Source: Anadara kagoshimensis
Lineage: Eukaryota; Mollusca; Bivalvia; Arcoida; Arcidae
Length of the DNA stretch: 64,000 nt
Assembly (NCBI GenBank): GCA_021292105.1
Contig: CM037860.1
Span: forward strand, 11,054,698-11,118,697
Direction of reading: 5' to 3'
The notes beneath the pieces are model-generated. The model was given only the letters and a program-made list of their open reading frames with translations. It was not told the origin of the DNA and searched no databases. How positions within the stretch are numbered: the stretch's first letter is position 1; each line of letters begins with the position of its first letter. Positions 45,863 through 58,853 of the stretch are shown here, one piece after another. A program made the position numbers and the translations under genes.

Positions 45863-47330
45863 CTTAACTTTACGATAGAAGAATTGATATACATTTTCTC
45901 TATAACGACACTACTGATAAAATCTAGTATGAACAAAAATGTTTAATGATCGGTGTAGAATATCCAATATAGCTCTTTATTCCTTGTAATTAAAATACCA
46001 CGCATCATTTACTGCATCAATTCAAAATTAAATGTAGCAACCGTTGAAACAGTTATGTAAAGGAGGGTCTTATGTGCGTGGTTCATACAACGGATATCTG
46101 GGGGCTATTGAACTAAATATACATTTTAGTTAAAGTAATTGGATATTCATTATAAAAAAACGTAATTGATGTGTGGTTTAATTGCATTTGCCCAGTGTAT
46201 GATGAAAGAATTATATTTATCACATGATTTAACCGTTATTTTGAATGTATTATTTTATATTGCGTGAAATTACACTGAAAAATGTTAAAATGTTTAGGTT
46301 TGTTATGATCGGTAATGCTAAGCAATTATTCGGGTTAACTCTAAACGATAGCGTCAGTACAGCTTCTTTGACGCTTAGCACACAGGCTGACTGGGAAATG
46401 AACAAACTACCTCAAACAATTTCCTTAAGTTTTGTTTACTATTCCAAAAGTTCCGCCGTGAATTTGTGATTGCAAATATTTAAAGATGTTGAAATTCAAT
46501 GTGTAGTTTAAAGGGCATGGATTCATCTTATGATATTTTATAACAATGAACAATAATTATTACAAACTGTACCTTCAATCTCCTAGTACCAATTAATAAA
46601 ATAACATCAATGCGTTGTTCTTAACAAAGCTATTTGAACTTTAAGTTTACAAGGAGAATGCAAAAAACTCTTCAAATAATGAGGCTTAAATTGCATACGT
46701 TTAAAACGCATCTCTCTGTTAACAATTATGTTTAAAGTTTTTAGTCGACGAGTCAATGACTTTTTTGAACATCAAAGGCTCTAAACTTTTCTTTAAAAGT
46801 TTTAAGTTAATAGGTGCATATTGCCAAAATCTCATAAGTGGTCTTTATAATCTGACTAATTAAAAACACAACGCATTTAGAAAATGGTTACTTCGTGTTT
46901 TGTTGTGATTTAGACATTTATTTTGCTAAACAGCGCCGTGTTAGACCGGATGCAAACATGTTTTGCCATTTATTGCATTTTGCATTTAGGCTCACAAATG
47001 TTACACATGTTTTCAATTCAGTAAGAGAAATGGCTAAGGTTAATTTGTATTCAGTACAACGGTTACTGTCTCGACTCATATGCCTTTATGGACTTCAAAC
47101 GATCTGATTTATTTTAAGTTTTTTAAATAGTTTTTTAAAGGTCTTGAGATTTGACTTCACATATAAGACATTTAAAATCCGGTTTTATTATTGATTTAAT
47201 AAATATTTATAATTGTGTAATGTTATGCTATTTAAACATCGAGAAGTCTAAGTTTAAGACCTAGATATGTAGACAATCACCACTCAATAGTGTAAGAACA
47301 TAGGATCATAATAAATTCGTGAATTACTTA
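45863..47330. other. Intronic stretch, nothing recognised
   Basis: Two + frames of 70-74 codons (46245-46469, 46895-47107) have no domain, no ATG context support and no splice-site pair. No repeats were recognised. Confidence 0.45.
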
Positions 47331-47333
47331 CAG

Positions 47334-47690
47334 CTGCTTGCAAATAAATTGCTGACTCAGGGATATTGCAAACCTAGGCTTAAAGGCCCTCCAAAAGTTG
47401 TATGGCTGTGATCACAGTATTGTTGATAAATTTGATGTATCTGTGTCCAGGATTGCCCTGGATATATTTGACGTCCAATAATTCCATGTTCTTTTCACAG
47501 AATTTTGATTACACTCGTGGCGGGAGTAGCTATCTAAACAAGAAATGCTTGCCCTTCCGGAGTACCCGACCTCACTTCTCTGGTGGAAGTTCACGTGTCT
47601 AACCTGGCTTGTCAGTTCCAAAGTTTTTACTTTGGTTCTGGATTGTCATTCGGACATGGACAAGTATGTTTGTTTTTTATTTCAAGTATG
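47334..47690 (+). pseudogene. RT retroelement copy with ~45 C-terminal RT codons
   Basis: Begins GCTTGCAAATAAATTGCTGA (encoding the LANKLLTQGY region), continues through TATTGCAAACCTAGGC and TATTGTTGATAAATTTG to the RT end, and then the complete 3' UTR to GACATGGACAAGTATGTTTG. A small deletion after CCTAGGCTTA shifts the RT frame. Its tail is among the best preserved in the window. Confidence 0.85.
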
Positions 47691-48527
47691 TACGTATTGT
47701 TTGGAATTCAGGCTACAGATACGAATACTATTTTTAGTTAATTTTTATAATTCCTCAAATATGACAGAGTGCAATTAAACCAGCAAAGATTGACCCTATT
47801 GCCGAGAAAAGGTGAACATCTCCAAATGAATTAAAGTTCATGTGTTCTAATTTCTTTACCCTGATGTTGGGTTTGTGTTTAATACAAAAACACAATGTTG
47901 TTTATTTGTGCGTAACTATGAGTATGTGTCCATTACACCATCCCTTAAGAATATATATTTTTAATTGAAAAAAAATGTATTTATGAAACCTTATAAAGGC
48001 CCATTCCTTAATGAATTCATATGTTGTCGTATAATCAACATTTGAATTAAGAGGTTTTTCAGAATATTGTATCATGAACCCTTGGTAATGACAGGGACAC
48101 GGACATGTGTTAAAGCCAGAGCAATGACCATCAGTGTATATTGTCAAATTTAAAGAACGTTTAATAGGAACATTGTTTGGTGCAGATGTAAACCTCAGGG
48201 GTAGTACTAGGTAGTTTCTTCATTGACAACGCTGTTTTATTGTCTAATCAGTGTTTTAATTGAAATAAATATCATTAGTTTGATGATCAAATGCAAAAGT
48301 GTCCTCGAAAATTACTGAAACTAAACTTAATAAGAGTTGTGAAACCAATATACGTAGTAACTCCAAAAATACTACATATATGTAGTAATGAATCACAAAT
48401 GTAATAACGAATTTTACCACAAATGTTGCAAAATAAAAACGCAATTAATGTTTTGAAAAGACAACAAATATGGAAGGGTCAATACTAGGCGAATATAGGA
48501 TTGTTCATGATTTTATGAGGTAGTAGT
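47691..48527. other. Intronic stretch, nothing recognised
   Basis: No exon or repeat was recognised. Confidence 0.45.
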
Positions 48528-48775
48528 GAGCCGCGGTGGCCTAGCTAATGAATGATCATAAGACGTTAGTCTACAAAACCAGTGTCTCTCGCCGCTGTGA
48601 GTTCGTGTTCCGCTCAGACCACATGCGGGTAAGTAAACTTCCTTTGCCTTTGGCCTTTACTGGTTCATCCGGTGTCAGTAAAATGAGACTTGGGGAGTGG
48701 AACGCTTGTCTGTGGCATACTGACTCAGTGATTAAGTAGATTGGCTATTTAAAGTTTGGGGCATCATAAACAGTG
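48528..48775 (+). mobile_element. tRNA-derived SINE, 5' part
   Basis: Starts GAGCCGCGGTGGCCTAGC with the A-box-like part, has an insertion (GAATGATCA), then GACGTTAGTCTACAAAACC and the B box region CTGTGAGTTCGTGTTCC, where GTTCGAGTCC has decayed. The body phrases GTCAGTAAAATGAGACTTGG and TGGCATACTGACTC match the SINE at 8148. The 3' third is missing. Confidence 0.8.
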
Positions 48776-48779
48776 GTCC

Positions 48780-49540
48780 AAACCCGTGTGTCTTCATAAT
48801 TTTTAGTTTAGTTTGTTGTTTTATGAGTTTTCAATTGCATAAGATGTTGCTCGTTACACTTTCCAGCTTTCTTCATTACCCCAAAGAGCTTGAAAACGAA
48901 AATACAAAATGTGTATGCGACTAAAATGAATATTTTGCAAAAAGAAACCGAATTACTGACATTTTAATGAGCCCTGTTTATGTTTGGTTGTATTATAGAT
49001 GAGATAAATTGGAAACATAGATAATTTTAGATGTAGTTAACTCATTTTACTAATATTTAATAACTATAAGAATGTATGTCAGTAACTTCCATATTTAGAC
49101 CATTGTGCCAGTATAATTATGCGGCTGTATAGTGAAACATGTAAAGTGTGTCCAACGCATCTGTGACAAATATTTCTGTGAATAAAACAGTCTAATGTTT
49201 GATGTTTGTGACAAACCTTCAAAGAAAATCTAATAAAACGGATTAAAGATACCAACAGAATAATAACTAGATTATAATCGGAAACCGGAATGATGTCCCA
49301 TTTGTCGGACGGATATACATTTTACACGCCACAGTAATTTTCATTATTACGAGTCAGCAAATCCATTTAAGCTTCTTTACTAAATTGACTTGCTTTTAGA
49401 TTTAATTTTATAAATTCAACTTGCCATGTCATATTATGATACACGATACTCGCAGCCATGGGGGTCATTAAAACCAAAACATACAACAAATCGGACAATA
49501 AATTTCAATACGTACTTTGTTTACGTTGATTTTTTTTCGG
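48780..49540. other. Intronic stretch, nothing recognised
   Basis: No exon or repeat was recognised. Confidence 0.45.
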
Positions 49541-49544
49541 TCTA

Positions 49545-49735
49545 AAATTGATTACACACATTTTTTGCTAGCTAGAAAACAGGTGCTTATCCCTCCTTAG
49601 CAACTGGCCTCACTTATCCGGTAGCAGTTCACATGTTTAGCTTACATTGCCAGCATTCAAAATTTCAACTTTGCTTGGGATTTTGATTGTGATTTGAACA
49701 TGGATTGGTATGTTTGTATTTTTATTCATGATATT
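49545..49735 (+). mobile_element. RT retroelement 3' tail
   Basis: AAAATTGATTACACACATTT, GCTAGCTAGAAAACAGG, TCACTTATCCGGTAGCAG, CACATGTTTAGC and ACATGGATTGGTATGTTTG match the 3' UTR in order. It has no RT coding part. Confidence 0.8.
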
Positions 49736-49739
49736 CATG

Positions 49740-50700
49740 TTTTACCATAGCCATTGTCAGTATTATAGTGCCAGGTCACTGAGGCACAATGCCACAAAAG
49801 ACATATCACCCCATACCGTACTCAACAGTAATGAAATGCATCTGATTTAAAGATTAAAATCTTCGTCATAATAACAACAAAGTCTTTATCGCCACAATAT
49901 CTAAATTAGACATCGGTTTCAACATGTAAGGTCTTTCTTGTAACAATTTATATTTAATGAAACGACTAAGTGATAAACCTTTGAAAAACAAAAACATTTT
50001 AACACCAATGTGAAACAACCTAACCTAGCATTTTTGACACATTAACGTATTTCTCAAATTAATACTTAATTGTGAAGCCAACCTAAAGTACACGAAAACG
50101 TGTATCAAAAATTTAATAATGTGTTTTAAACGAGGCTCTGTACAGAAACTCTGAAATCCCCTCAGTATTATAAAAATGTAAATGTGGCTGACTAGATTGC
50201 CATCAGCAATAAAATAAAAACTTATAATAAATTAATCCTTATACTTATGATCTATTATCCAATAGAGAATACATAACTCGCTATTTTATACACATTATTC
50301 CTGAGGATTCCGCGGGCTATTTCTGGTTAAAGTAAAACAAATAAGTTTTTTATCGTAATTGTACTGTAATCATGATAATTTACATTATTTAAATATAATC
50401 AATATAGACTATCAGTTCATAGGGCGACCTGCATAACATTAATTATCATATATTAGTATTTTTACTCCGGGGTTATGCACTCTATGAAGATAAAAAAAAT
50501 GTCCAGTTATAGAATAGAATGTGTAAGAGATAGAAGTGAAAAGTGTTTCATCTTATTTCCGTCAGTGTGTTCAAGAGAGACATTGTTCTTCAGCTTTTAT
50601 TTGCATATTATGGCATTTGGTCGATTTTCAAAAAATTGAATAAAACAAGCTTTTTACTATAAGTCTAAACAAGCATCAACGGGTATCACATTTACAATGG
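49740..50700. other. Intronic stretch, nothing recognised
   Basis: AT-rich with no exon or repeat recognised. Confidence 0.45.
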
Positions 50701-50943
50701 TATATAGTGCGTCAAGTTTAGCCCGACCATTTGCCTTTTAATTTGAATATTCGATTTAGCTAATAGACTGTGTGATTAAAGAAAGATAGCATGTTTCATG
50801 AATATAAACAGCCGATACCCAGTAACAATATCATCCATTCATATGTATAAACTTGATATAGCCCGTAAATCACACAATGGCATGTCTTTTTGAATATTCA
50901 AATTAAAGGTCAAACGGCCAGGTCAAACTTGACGCACTATATA
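50701..50943. mobile_element. 243-bp MITE with ~52-bp inverted termini
   Basis: Left terminus TATATAGTGCGTCAAGTTT..CATTTGCCTTTTAATTTGAA pairs with TTCAAATTAAAGG..AACTTGACGCACTATATA on the right, apart from a few mismatches and small indels. Inner words TGTGTGATT and AATCACACA extend the fold. TATA at both edges is compatible with a TA target. No transposase is inside. Confidence 0.88.
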
Positions 50944-50944
50944 A

Positions 50945-52900
50945 TTCTACTACAGGCAAAATATTTAAAATACCCAAGGAGTAATTTAAACGCCATACAT
51001 TCGGACCAGTAAGAGCCAATTTACGTATATGTGCATGTTAGTGCAAGCAAAAATTATACATGTATGTTAGTGTTAAATTAACAAGAAGAAATGTGGATTA
51101 AGGATAGTGCTCATGTTAACCGGGCAACTCTGTGTAATCTATTCATTTTTAAAATTAAAAATGTATCGTTGTATATATACATTTGATGGTATCTATGATC
51201 AATGCAGAACAGATTAATTTAACATATACACAGTTGTTATTCAGACATCCTTACATGGTTCTTGGATTATGTAATCAACATGTTCGCCGCTAAGGCATGA
51301 ATGAACCAAAGTAAACAAAAATAGTAATGATAATGATCCTGTATCTTTTTATAGAGGTGCATGGGAAATCAAAAAATAAATCAAAGTTCTAAAAGTAAGT
51401 TTGTACTGAATAACAGCGAAGAACATTTTAATTACGATGAACAGAAAAAACCTTTTATCAGCTTACAGTCAAACCCGACAATAAAGATAATTTAGATGTC
51501 AAGTGAATCTTATAACTGGTCTTTATAAGCACTGAATTTAACACATTTTAAAATCTTCAAATATTAATGATTAAAACTGAATCTTGCAGACGAATTGGCT
51601 CTGACAAGTCAAAATTAAGAATGACAGGCAGACGTTAAATATAGCCAGGTTCTGGATACGATATGGAAATATCACACTTCATTTTATGATTGATATATAT
51701 CAAACGTGTGAGTAATAGAGGTTCGATCTTTTAGGAGGATCGAGCCAATTCGATAAAAGAGGGAGCATTATGAGGCTCAGAACCTAATATTTTATTATTA
51801 TTTTTTAAACTCAATATTGCCCACATTTTATGGTTTTTAAACTTGAATGTGTTTTATTTCCTACTCTTAAAATCGTACAGAGACATGTAGAAAACGACAG
51901 CTGCAAATATTCCATATCGTGCTATTTATGAAAATGATATTTTTTTTCTAAGGAAGTCTCAATCTACCTTTAGGGCTTTGTAAAACCTACATATTTGGTA
52001 AATGATGTAATGTTTCTTTAAATAATATCTTCAATTAAATGGACATGTATTTGTGAACTTGTGTTTTCTAATACACCTAGAATCGTTGTGGCCTCAGTAT
52101 CTGAGTGATCTAATATGTGTATACACGGTGTTTTTAATCTAAGTTTAAATTCAGCTCGGCTCAATTCTAGTATATGTATTAGAAAGTTTTGTTATTGGGA
52201 CGGTTGTCTTCTGGTATTTAGGACTCCTCCACAATTTTAAAAATTAACCGCTTCGACTCCATGAAAGAATATTGACTGAAGTGTATGACACCATTAATCC
52301 AATTACCTCTTCCATCCCTTAAACTAATGATTTGTATTACATGTCGATGTGATATTTTATATGGCTTTAGGGATTCTTATTTATAGGTTCAACAACAATA
52401 TTCTCAATGGATTTTCTTAATTTGAGTAGCCTGTTTCAGGTCTGATAAAACATCATTCAATATATCGGAAATCAACAATAGACTGACAGCTCTTCATTTT
52501 CAAAATAGTTTATATAGTGCATATAGTGGCATCTGAAACATGGTTAAATTCATGGTTTATGCAGAGAAAGGGAATTGTAGATCTTGAATAGAAGAATGCC
52601 ATTGTACAAAGCTATTATCTGTCGAATAATGTCAAGATATTCGGATGTTGTGAAGTATTATGCTGATTTTTTACCCAAACAGGAAATTAAACTGTGAAGA
52701 TGCAATTTATCCAATTGTAATTTCCTTCTTAGTGAAACCGATTTATATAAGATTATAATTTATAAGACTTCAGTAATACATGTATTTATTTTTTCTATTT
52801 CTATTTACTAAAGCTAACATATGAGAAATGTCATGTTAGGTAAAGTTCGCTGTAAAAGCAAAGTTAAACTCAATTTTGATATTTATTATAAAGACACGGA
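50945..52900. other. Intronic stretch, nothing recognised
   Basis: A TTCGATCTTTTAGGAGGATCGAGCC hairpin-like patch lies near 51722-51747. Nothing else stands out. Confidence 0.4.
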
Positions 52901-52904
52901 TAAA

Positions 52905-53005
52905 ATAAAAAAAAACACATAAAAATCCATGTTACAAATGAAAATCTAGAAGCAAAGCAAAATCTTTGTAACTAACACACGCACTTCTATCAGAGAAGAA
53001 TATGG
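52905..53005 (-). mobile_element. Short RT retroelement tail, minus strand
   Basis: AAAAACACATAAAAATCCATG, AAAATCTAGAAGCAAAGC and TTTGTAACTAACAC preserve the terminal 80-90 bp of the family in diverged form. Confidence 0.65.
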
Positions 53006-53514
53006 TATTAATGGTTGCTTTTATCGTAATTATGGAAGGTCGGTAGGCGCTTCAATCGGTGTCAAACACTACGGAAGATAGTCATCCACCAAGATGATGA
53101 TGCTTCATATTAAAGTTATACAGAAGATGGTGTCACTACGTTTTGCAGAAATAAAACCTAATTCAATGGTGATGCTAGATATAAAATATATACACATAAA
53201 ATCATAATGCTTCATATGGAAGTGGAATGATTCGGCGTATGGAAATCAGGCATTGGATTCTTGATGCTGCGTAAGGAATCATATAGTTAAATGATGATGC
53301 GTTTGAAAATAATGAAATTAATACATGTTGGAATCTCACGTATCATATTCAAAATCATTGGTAAATTTGAGTTAGAACAGAAATTTTCTATTGATGCTAA
53401 ATCTTATCCTTGAACTGTCTATTGGTACATGTGGCACCGTACTACTTATAAAAAGATCATCAGGACAGATGAGTTCCAGGCGCTTGCAGAAAATTGAGAT
53501 TGTAAATAATTAAA

Positions 53515-53890
53515 ATAGACATTTTAAAAGTGCAAAATGTTACAATTTTATAACTCCTTGAAAACACTTGCTGTGAATATGAGTGAGTTAATGACTAAAA
53601 GCAAACGGACATAGCATCTCGTTTTAAACAGATGTTGACTATGAATAAAACGGAGGTGGAGAAAGAATAAACAAAGTCAATGACGAGAAATGAATAGGCA
53701 TGTAATTGATATAGACATTTTAAAAGTGCAAAATTTTACAAAGTTATAACTACTTAAAATAACCTTTGTGAAAAATAGTGTTAATATACGTATACGAGCA
53801 AAAGCAAACGGTCATAACATTTGGTGTTAAACAAATGTTGACTCTAAAGAAAAGTAGGGATCAATGAAGGTCAACGTCAACACAATGATT
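53515..53890. repeat. 196-bp tandem duplication
   Basis: ATAGACATTTTAAAAGTGCA starts at 53515 and 53711. Each is followed by TTATAACT, AAAAGCAAACGG.CATA and ACA.ATGTTGACT in order. The copies are diverged with small indels. Confidence 0.8.
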
Positions 53891-53894
53891 ACTA

Positions 53895-55425
53895 TTACAA
53901 CAATATAAACATGTAAACCTGTATGTAAAAACATGCATGGTTATGCATGTTGGAAGTGATTTGTTGGAGAAATTTTTTTTCTCTTGTCTGATTGCATGTA
54001 CACTGTTTATTCTTTAGTATATACTGAAACAAATATGTAATATTATTATACCTCATAAAAAATACGATACGATCTGTAATTTGATAAAATCGTTGTATCA
54101 TGTGATCAGGGTGGAGAAAACATCGTGTATCCATCAGACAACATCATATATATATGTACCCTTTGGAACACACCATGAAGTCATCAAAGGAAAACGACGT
54201 TCTAGTATTGGCCTCCAATGAGTTCCGATAGGAGAAAAATCGATGAAGAACTGATGTCTTTTTTAAAACATTTTTTCCTTTCTGTCTGTATTTCTTATCA
54301 CCATAGTTATCTTTCGGTATAATAAGCATTTTTTTGAGAGAGATATGAACATTTTTTCGCCCTTAACACGTCACATTTCCCTCGGGCTTGGCACTAGAGA
54401 AATATACATGTTGCTATTGATCTAGTTGTTAACTGTAAATTACATAAGGTTTTATCGTATGATTAAATATGACCATTTTTGTAAATAAAAATGCTTTTCA
54501 AAAGGAAGGCGCGCAGAAGAAAACCGTATAATAATTAAAAAAATAAGCGAGTATAACTCATAAAAGTGAAAATCGGAGACTATCAACACACATGCATGCA
54601 CAAAAAAAGGATGTCAACATTAATTTTAATTTTGTAGACGAAAAGTAAAGAAATGAGGACTATTTTTTATTTAATTTTTGTTGGATAAAATGCAATGATA
54701 CAACAATTTATAACTTTCAAGTCAGTTTCAAATGAATACAAAACAGGTGAAGAATAGCAAATGATTATTAAATCAGCATTTATATTGATCAAAATCAAAA
54801 ATATTACACATTTCAAAGCGACCGTTTACATAAAAGCAAAGAGTTCTGATTTACATTAACTTTGTGCCTGCTTCATTTTTTTATCAGATCCTGCTTTCTC
54901 AGTGATTCACATGTACAAGATCAAAAACTTGTATACGGAACCTCAACTATCTTACCGGTCATCCCTAAATATTTGTTCTTTAATCAGAAACGATGTTGCA
55001 AAAAAAGCTTTTAAAACCAATTACTTTGCTATAAGATATCATTTCATTACCGATTATTCTTACAGTTTTGATAAAGACATCATTACGGTTTTAATGAGTT
55101 ATTACTTAGCAGATATATACCTATTTTGCTAGCCTTGGATCTCGATTAAACCACCAGTATACGCATAATTGACTTGTTTTTAATAAGGATTGTTGTAAAT
55201 TGAACTGAATCATCCGTTTTGACCATTAAAGACAGTCATGACAGATAATATCGATGATTACAATGGAAGCAAGAAAAATGACAGAAATATGTACTTATTC
55301 TCTCGTTGCTTTCAGACTCAAACAATTTGTTAAACTGAATAATAATTAAGCATCCGAACTAAAGTTCAAGGGCTGTTTATCGACCTACCTGGACTGAGAG
55401 AGTTATATATTAATATATATGATTC
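53895..55425. other. Intronic stretch
   Basis: A good-looking acceptor (CTTCATTTTTTTATCAG) lies at about 54887, and an open frame follows for about 75 codons, but it has no domain, no matching donor and wrong phase context, so it is not called an exon. Confidence 0.4.
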
Positions 55426-55429
55426 TATT

Positions 55430-55475
55430 AGGAATGGTACTTCTGAACGGCCGTTTAGTGCTGTAAAAATAAAAC
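55430..55475 (+). mobile_element. Hammerhead repeat remnant
   Basis: AGGAATGGTACTTCTGAACGG, CCGTTTAGTGCTG and ATAAAACTG preserve stem II, the palindromic stem III and the 3' strand of stem I of the hammerhead family. GAAA has become GAA and the cleavage triplet is GTT. The 5' half of the core is gone. Confidence 0.65.
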
Positions 55476-55479
55476 TGCT

Positions 55480-57195
55480 AAGAAAAGACGCTTGATTTTA
55501 ATCTAATCCATATATTATACCTTCTTCAATACACTAATATATATTAAAATTGAGAATGAACAATCAAATTTGAGGTGCCTTCTGTTTGTGACGTAATGAT
55601 GACGGAATAAATGTCTATTTTACGTTGGTCCGTAATGGGTATATTAAGGGTAGCTTTAAGTTCAGATTGAGTTTAAAAGGATTAGTTTACACTGTTTTTC
55701 CGACATTTTATCATATCAAAATGCATTTCACTTCATTAGTTCATGAAAAAATTTCTGCAATCCAATAATGCTAAAACCATTCTGTCATAGAACTGCACTA
55801 AAAAATTACGTCGTCACCATGTCACATAAAATACCCCTCCATTTTGTAATTATTTACCATTGTAAACGCGTACTCATATCCATTTTCTCGCCTAAAAGGG
55901 AGATATAAAACAAGGATGAAACTGAAAAACAGGGCCTTTCAGCATTAACACAGCTCGTGTACCAGGTAGGACAGTAAAACAATAATAGAATTTAGCCTGT
56001 CCCATTAAAAACCTGTTCCCGTTTTTTTTTCTCTGACGTACTCATAAAACTCTTCAATGCTTACAAAAAAAACAATCTAGATATTGGCTAAACAAGAAAC
56101 CATTTAAATGATTAAGCGCATTACTTAATCAAGTTGACATTGCGACAACTTTTTTGCCTGATAAAGTTTAGTTAATATATCTTCAAACTTGTAACCATAG
56201 CATTTCGTTGCTTTCCAGACAATTAAGTTATATATGTTATTTCATAATATCTAGTGAGTTAGCAATGAAAAGTCTTCGGAGTTGTCAATTAAAAGGCCGT
56301 TGCTATTAAGTACTTGCATTCGTTTAAAAGGTACAAAATTATAAAATGTTGAAAATCCTTAAATATGTATTTACATGTAGTCTTCACAAGCATACATTAA
56401 GCGTACAAAGTAGATAGTATATGCAATGTATAAATAGAATACGATTGCATTTTACAGAAAAACGATAGTATAGTGAACAGGTGGTTATATTAAATGATCT
56501 ACGAGCTATTTTCATTTATATGATAATACAATTACTTCTGGTTTCATAAATAAAAATAAATTTATTTTTTTTATGTAATAATCATTTTAAATACAAAAAC
56601 CCAAATGTATATGTTTGTATTAACCGAATTCTTTCTCATCATTACTTTATCCCACTATATATGGTATAGCATTACTTTACAACTGAGGACTGCTGGTAAA
56701 AACGTGACTAGCTATTTACAGACGGAGCAGACGTATTTACAGATAGAAATTAGAAAATAAAATAACATAAAATTACATAATAATAACAAATAAATTATTA
56801 AGCGTAATACAATTGTCTTGAATAATGTTTATCAAAGAAGCTGTCATTTTAATAATTAAATTTAAAGATTTTTGCATCCAGTAACGTAGCAATATTTTCA
56901 TGTAAACAACTGCGATGTAAATAAATATGACCATAAATCTAAACGAAGGTATTTTCTTGTTTTCACACAAACACAATTATTCTATTTTCGATTGAAATAG
57001 CAATCATTAGTGTCTATATAAAGTTTAAAGTGTTTTGGAATTTGGTTGGTTGACAACATTTAATGTTTTTATATTGAGGTTATCTAAGGCTAATTAAGAA
57101 TCACTATTATCGCGTTGCACACCCATTTTTCTGAAACTTTATACCTATATAGGTGATATATATGTATGCGTATAAAATAATTTTTGACTTAAGGT
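55480..57195. other. Intronic stretch, nothing recognised
   Basis: AT-rich. A short GTGACGTAATGATGACGG patch with CRE-like half-sites is near 55590. No exon is seen. Confidence 0.4.
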
Positions 57196-57390
57196 TATAT
57201 ATATATATATATATATATATATAACAAGCATACGAACCTATGTTCAACTCGCAATCAAAGCAAGTTAAAACTTTGGTTCTGACAAATTATGTTAAACACG
57301 TAAATTTCTAACGAGGAAGTGAGACCGAGCGTTTGGGAAGGGTAAGCCGAATGAAAAGCAGAAAAATGACCAAAAAAAAAAAAAAAAAAA
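57196..57390 (-). mobile_element. TA run, RT retroelement tail and poly-A
   Basis: A TA microsatellite (57196-57222) adjoins a minus-strand retroelement tail at 57225-57350 (AACAAGCATACGAACC, AAGTTAAAACTTTGG, TTAAACACGTAAATTTC, GAGCGTTTGGGAAGGGTAAG). An 18-A run follows at 57373-57390. Confidence 0.75.
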
Positions 57391-57689
57391 CGAAAACATG
57401 ATTAAGGTGAGAGTTGTTCCTGTCAAATCACACATAGTGATCAACTATCTAACGATGCTAATCGTCACGTTTTCTAAGCACTCCCGTACATATTATGCAC
57501 ATTGACAAACTTCAAATGTTCATTTAAATTGTCTCGAATGATGCAGAATAATTTTCACAAAAACTATTACGAGTATGACGGTTATCACTCTTTCGCTAAA
57601 CGAAGAAATTTTTCTTTACTTTTCAACAAATCGGTATGTCATTATCCATTTTTGTTTGAAATAGCATGTCACTAGGTTTCACATACTAG

Positions 57690-58130
57690 TGGTGTTTTAG
57701 GAGTATGATGGCGGGCAACTTCTTAAATGATGAATAATATAATAAATTATAAGCTTTTAAATTCCCAATGCTCCATAAAAGTAAACACATGACAAGAAAT
57801 TGTAAATCGTCATTGTCTGAAGACGAGGAAAAGTTTTACTACTTTTTACAAAACAAGTAGGGTTATGGGAATATGATGGCTGACAACTTAAAATGATGAA
57901 TTGCAAATGATTGGTTTTGCAAGATATGACAATAAATGTTTAAAACGTTTAATTCTTGAAAGGATAAAAAACGATTCGACCAGGACATAAATAATGTATT
58001 AACTAAACAATCCAACCAGGCGATATCATTCGTTTTAAAATGTAATACCATGTCACCAAAATTCTTTACAAAACAAATATTCGGAATATGTTGGTAGACA
58101 ACTTCTAAAATACTCATTTACACATCATAT
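57690..58130. repeat. Three diverged tandem units
   Basis: ATGATGGCGGGCAACTTC (57707), ATGATGGCTGACAACTT (57874) and ATGTTGGTAGACAACTTC (58088) recur at about 167 and 214 bp, each followed by an AAAATGATGAAT-like phrase and a TAAAGTAAA.ACATG-like phrase. They are strongly diverged. Confidence 0.6.
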
Positions 58131-58807
58131 GATTTTGTATTCTAAATGTGTCCTTAAAGTAAAAACACATGGCTGTTTTTAAAATGCTAGTTCTTAGGAA
58201 AGTGTAACTAGTGTATTATTAAAGAAAAATGCTATTCCAAACTGTCCAAAGTGAGAAATTGAAAATCGAAAAGCGACAGTCTGACACGCAAAGTTTACAA
58301 GCGTACCGAAATAAACGGAATGTGATAGTTGTATTTGTAACATGTTACCTTCGATCACGTAATATTGTTGTAGTCAATACGGCCTTATTTATCTTTTCCT
58401 TTGATTACTAATGCAACAAATTGATACCTTAGGGCGAATTTGTAATTGTATCATCTTGGAAAAAGTTGTTTACTTGACATGCAATATGGTTCATTCCTTT
58501 TTTAATTAGGGTTTAAAAGCCGTATTTAAATTATTAACAAATGTATTCATATATGTCCTGTTTTTATTCTTAAACCAGATTGTATCCGATGGCATATGCA
58601 TTATGTATTTATTTTGTATGAATTAATTGTTTGAACTAATTTGTTTATGTCACTTCAGCTTTGGATATTATATATGTATTATTTATGAACACTAAAATTA
58701 ACACATGGATGAAATGCGGCCAATATAATGATGAATGGCCATATGAAAATAACTAAATTGTTAATTGATGCATATCTATTTACATATTATACCAGTTTTA
58801 ATTTTAC

Positions 58808-58853
58808 AGCACTAGACGGCCGTTTCGGAATACAATTCCTCATCAGTAGTGCT
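58808..58853 (-). ncRNA. Type I hammerhead ribozyme, copy 1
   Basis: Read on the minus strand: stem I 5' strand AGCACUA, core CUGAUGA, stem II GGAAU-UGU-AUUCC (5 bp, 3-nt loop), GAAA, stem III as the palindrome ACGGCCGU, cleavage triplet GUC, then UAGUGCU, which pairs exactly with the 5' strand. All conserved core bases are present. The predicted cut is between positions 58815 and 58814. The very short stem III is typical of metazoan Penelope- and retrozyme-type hammerheads, which are thought to act as dimers. Confidence 0.9.

Noticed and set aside
46895..47107. Cysteine-containing + frame
   Set aside because: No domain, no splice context and no match elsewhere in the window.
48548..48739. 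63-codon + frame
   Set aside because: It lies wholly inside the tRNA-derived SINE.
54887..55132. Exon after a strong-looking acceptor
   Set aside because: No in-frame donor and no receptor or other domain; the upstream start is not ATG. A TTTTTTTATCAG can arise by chance in AT-rich DNA.
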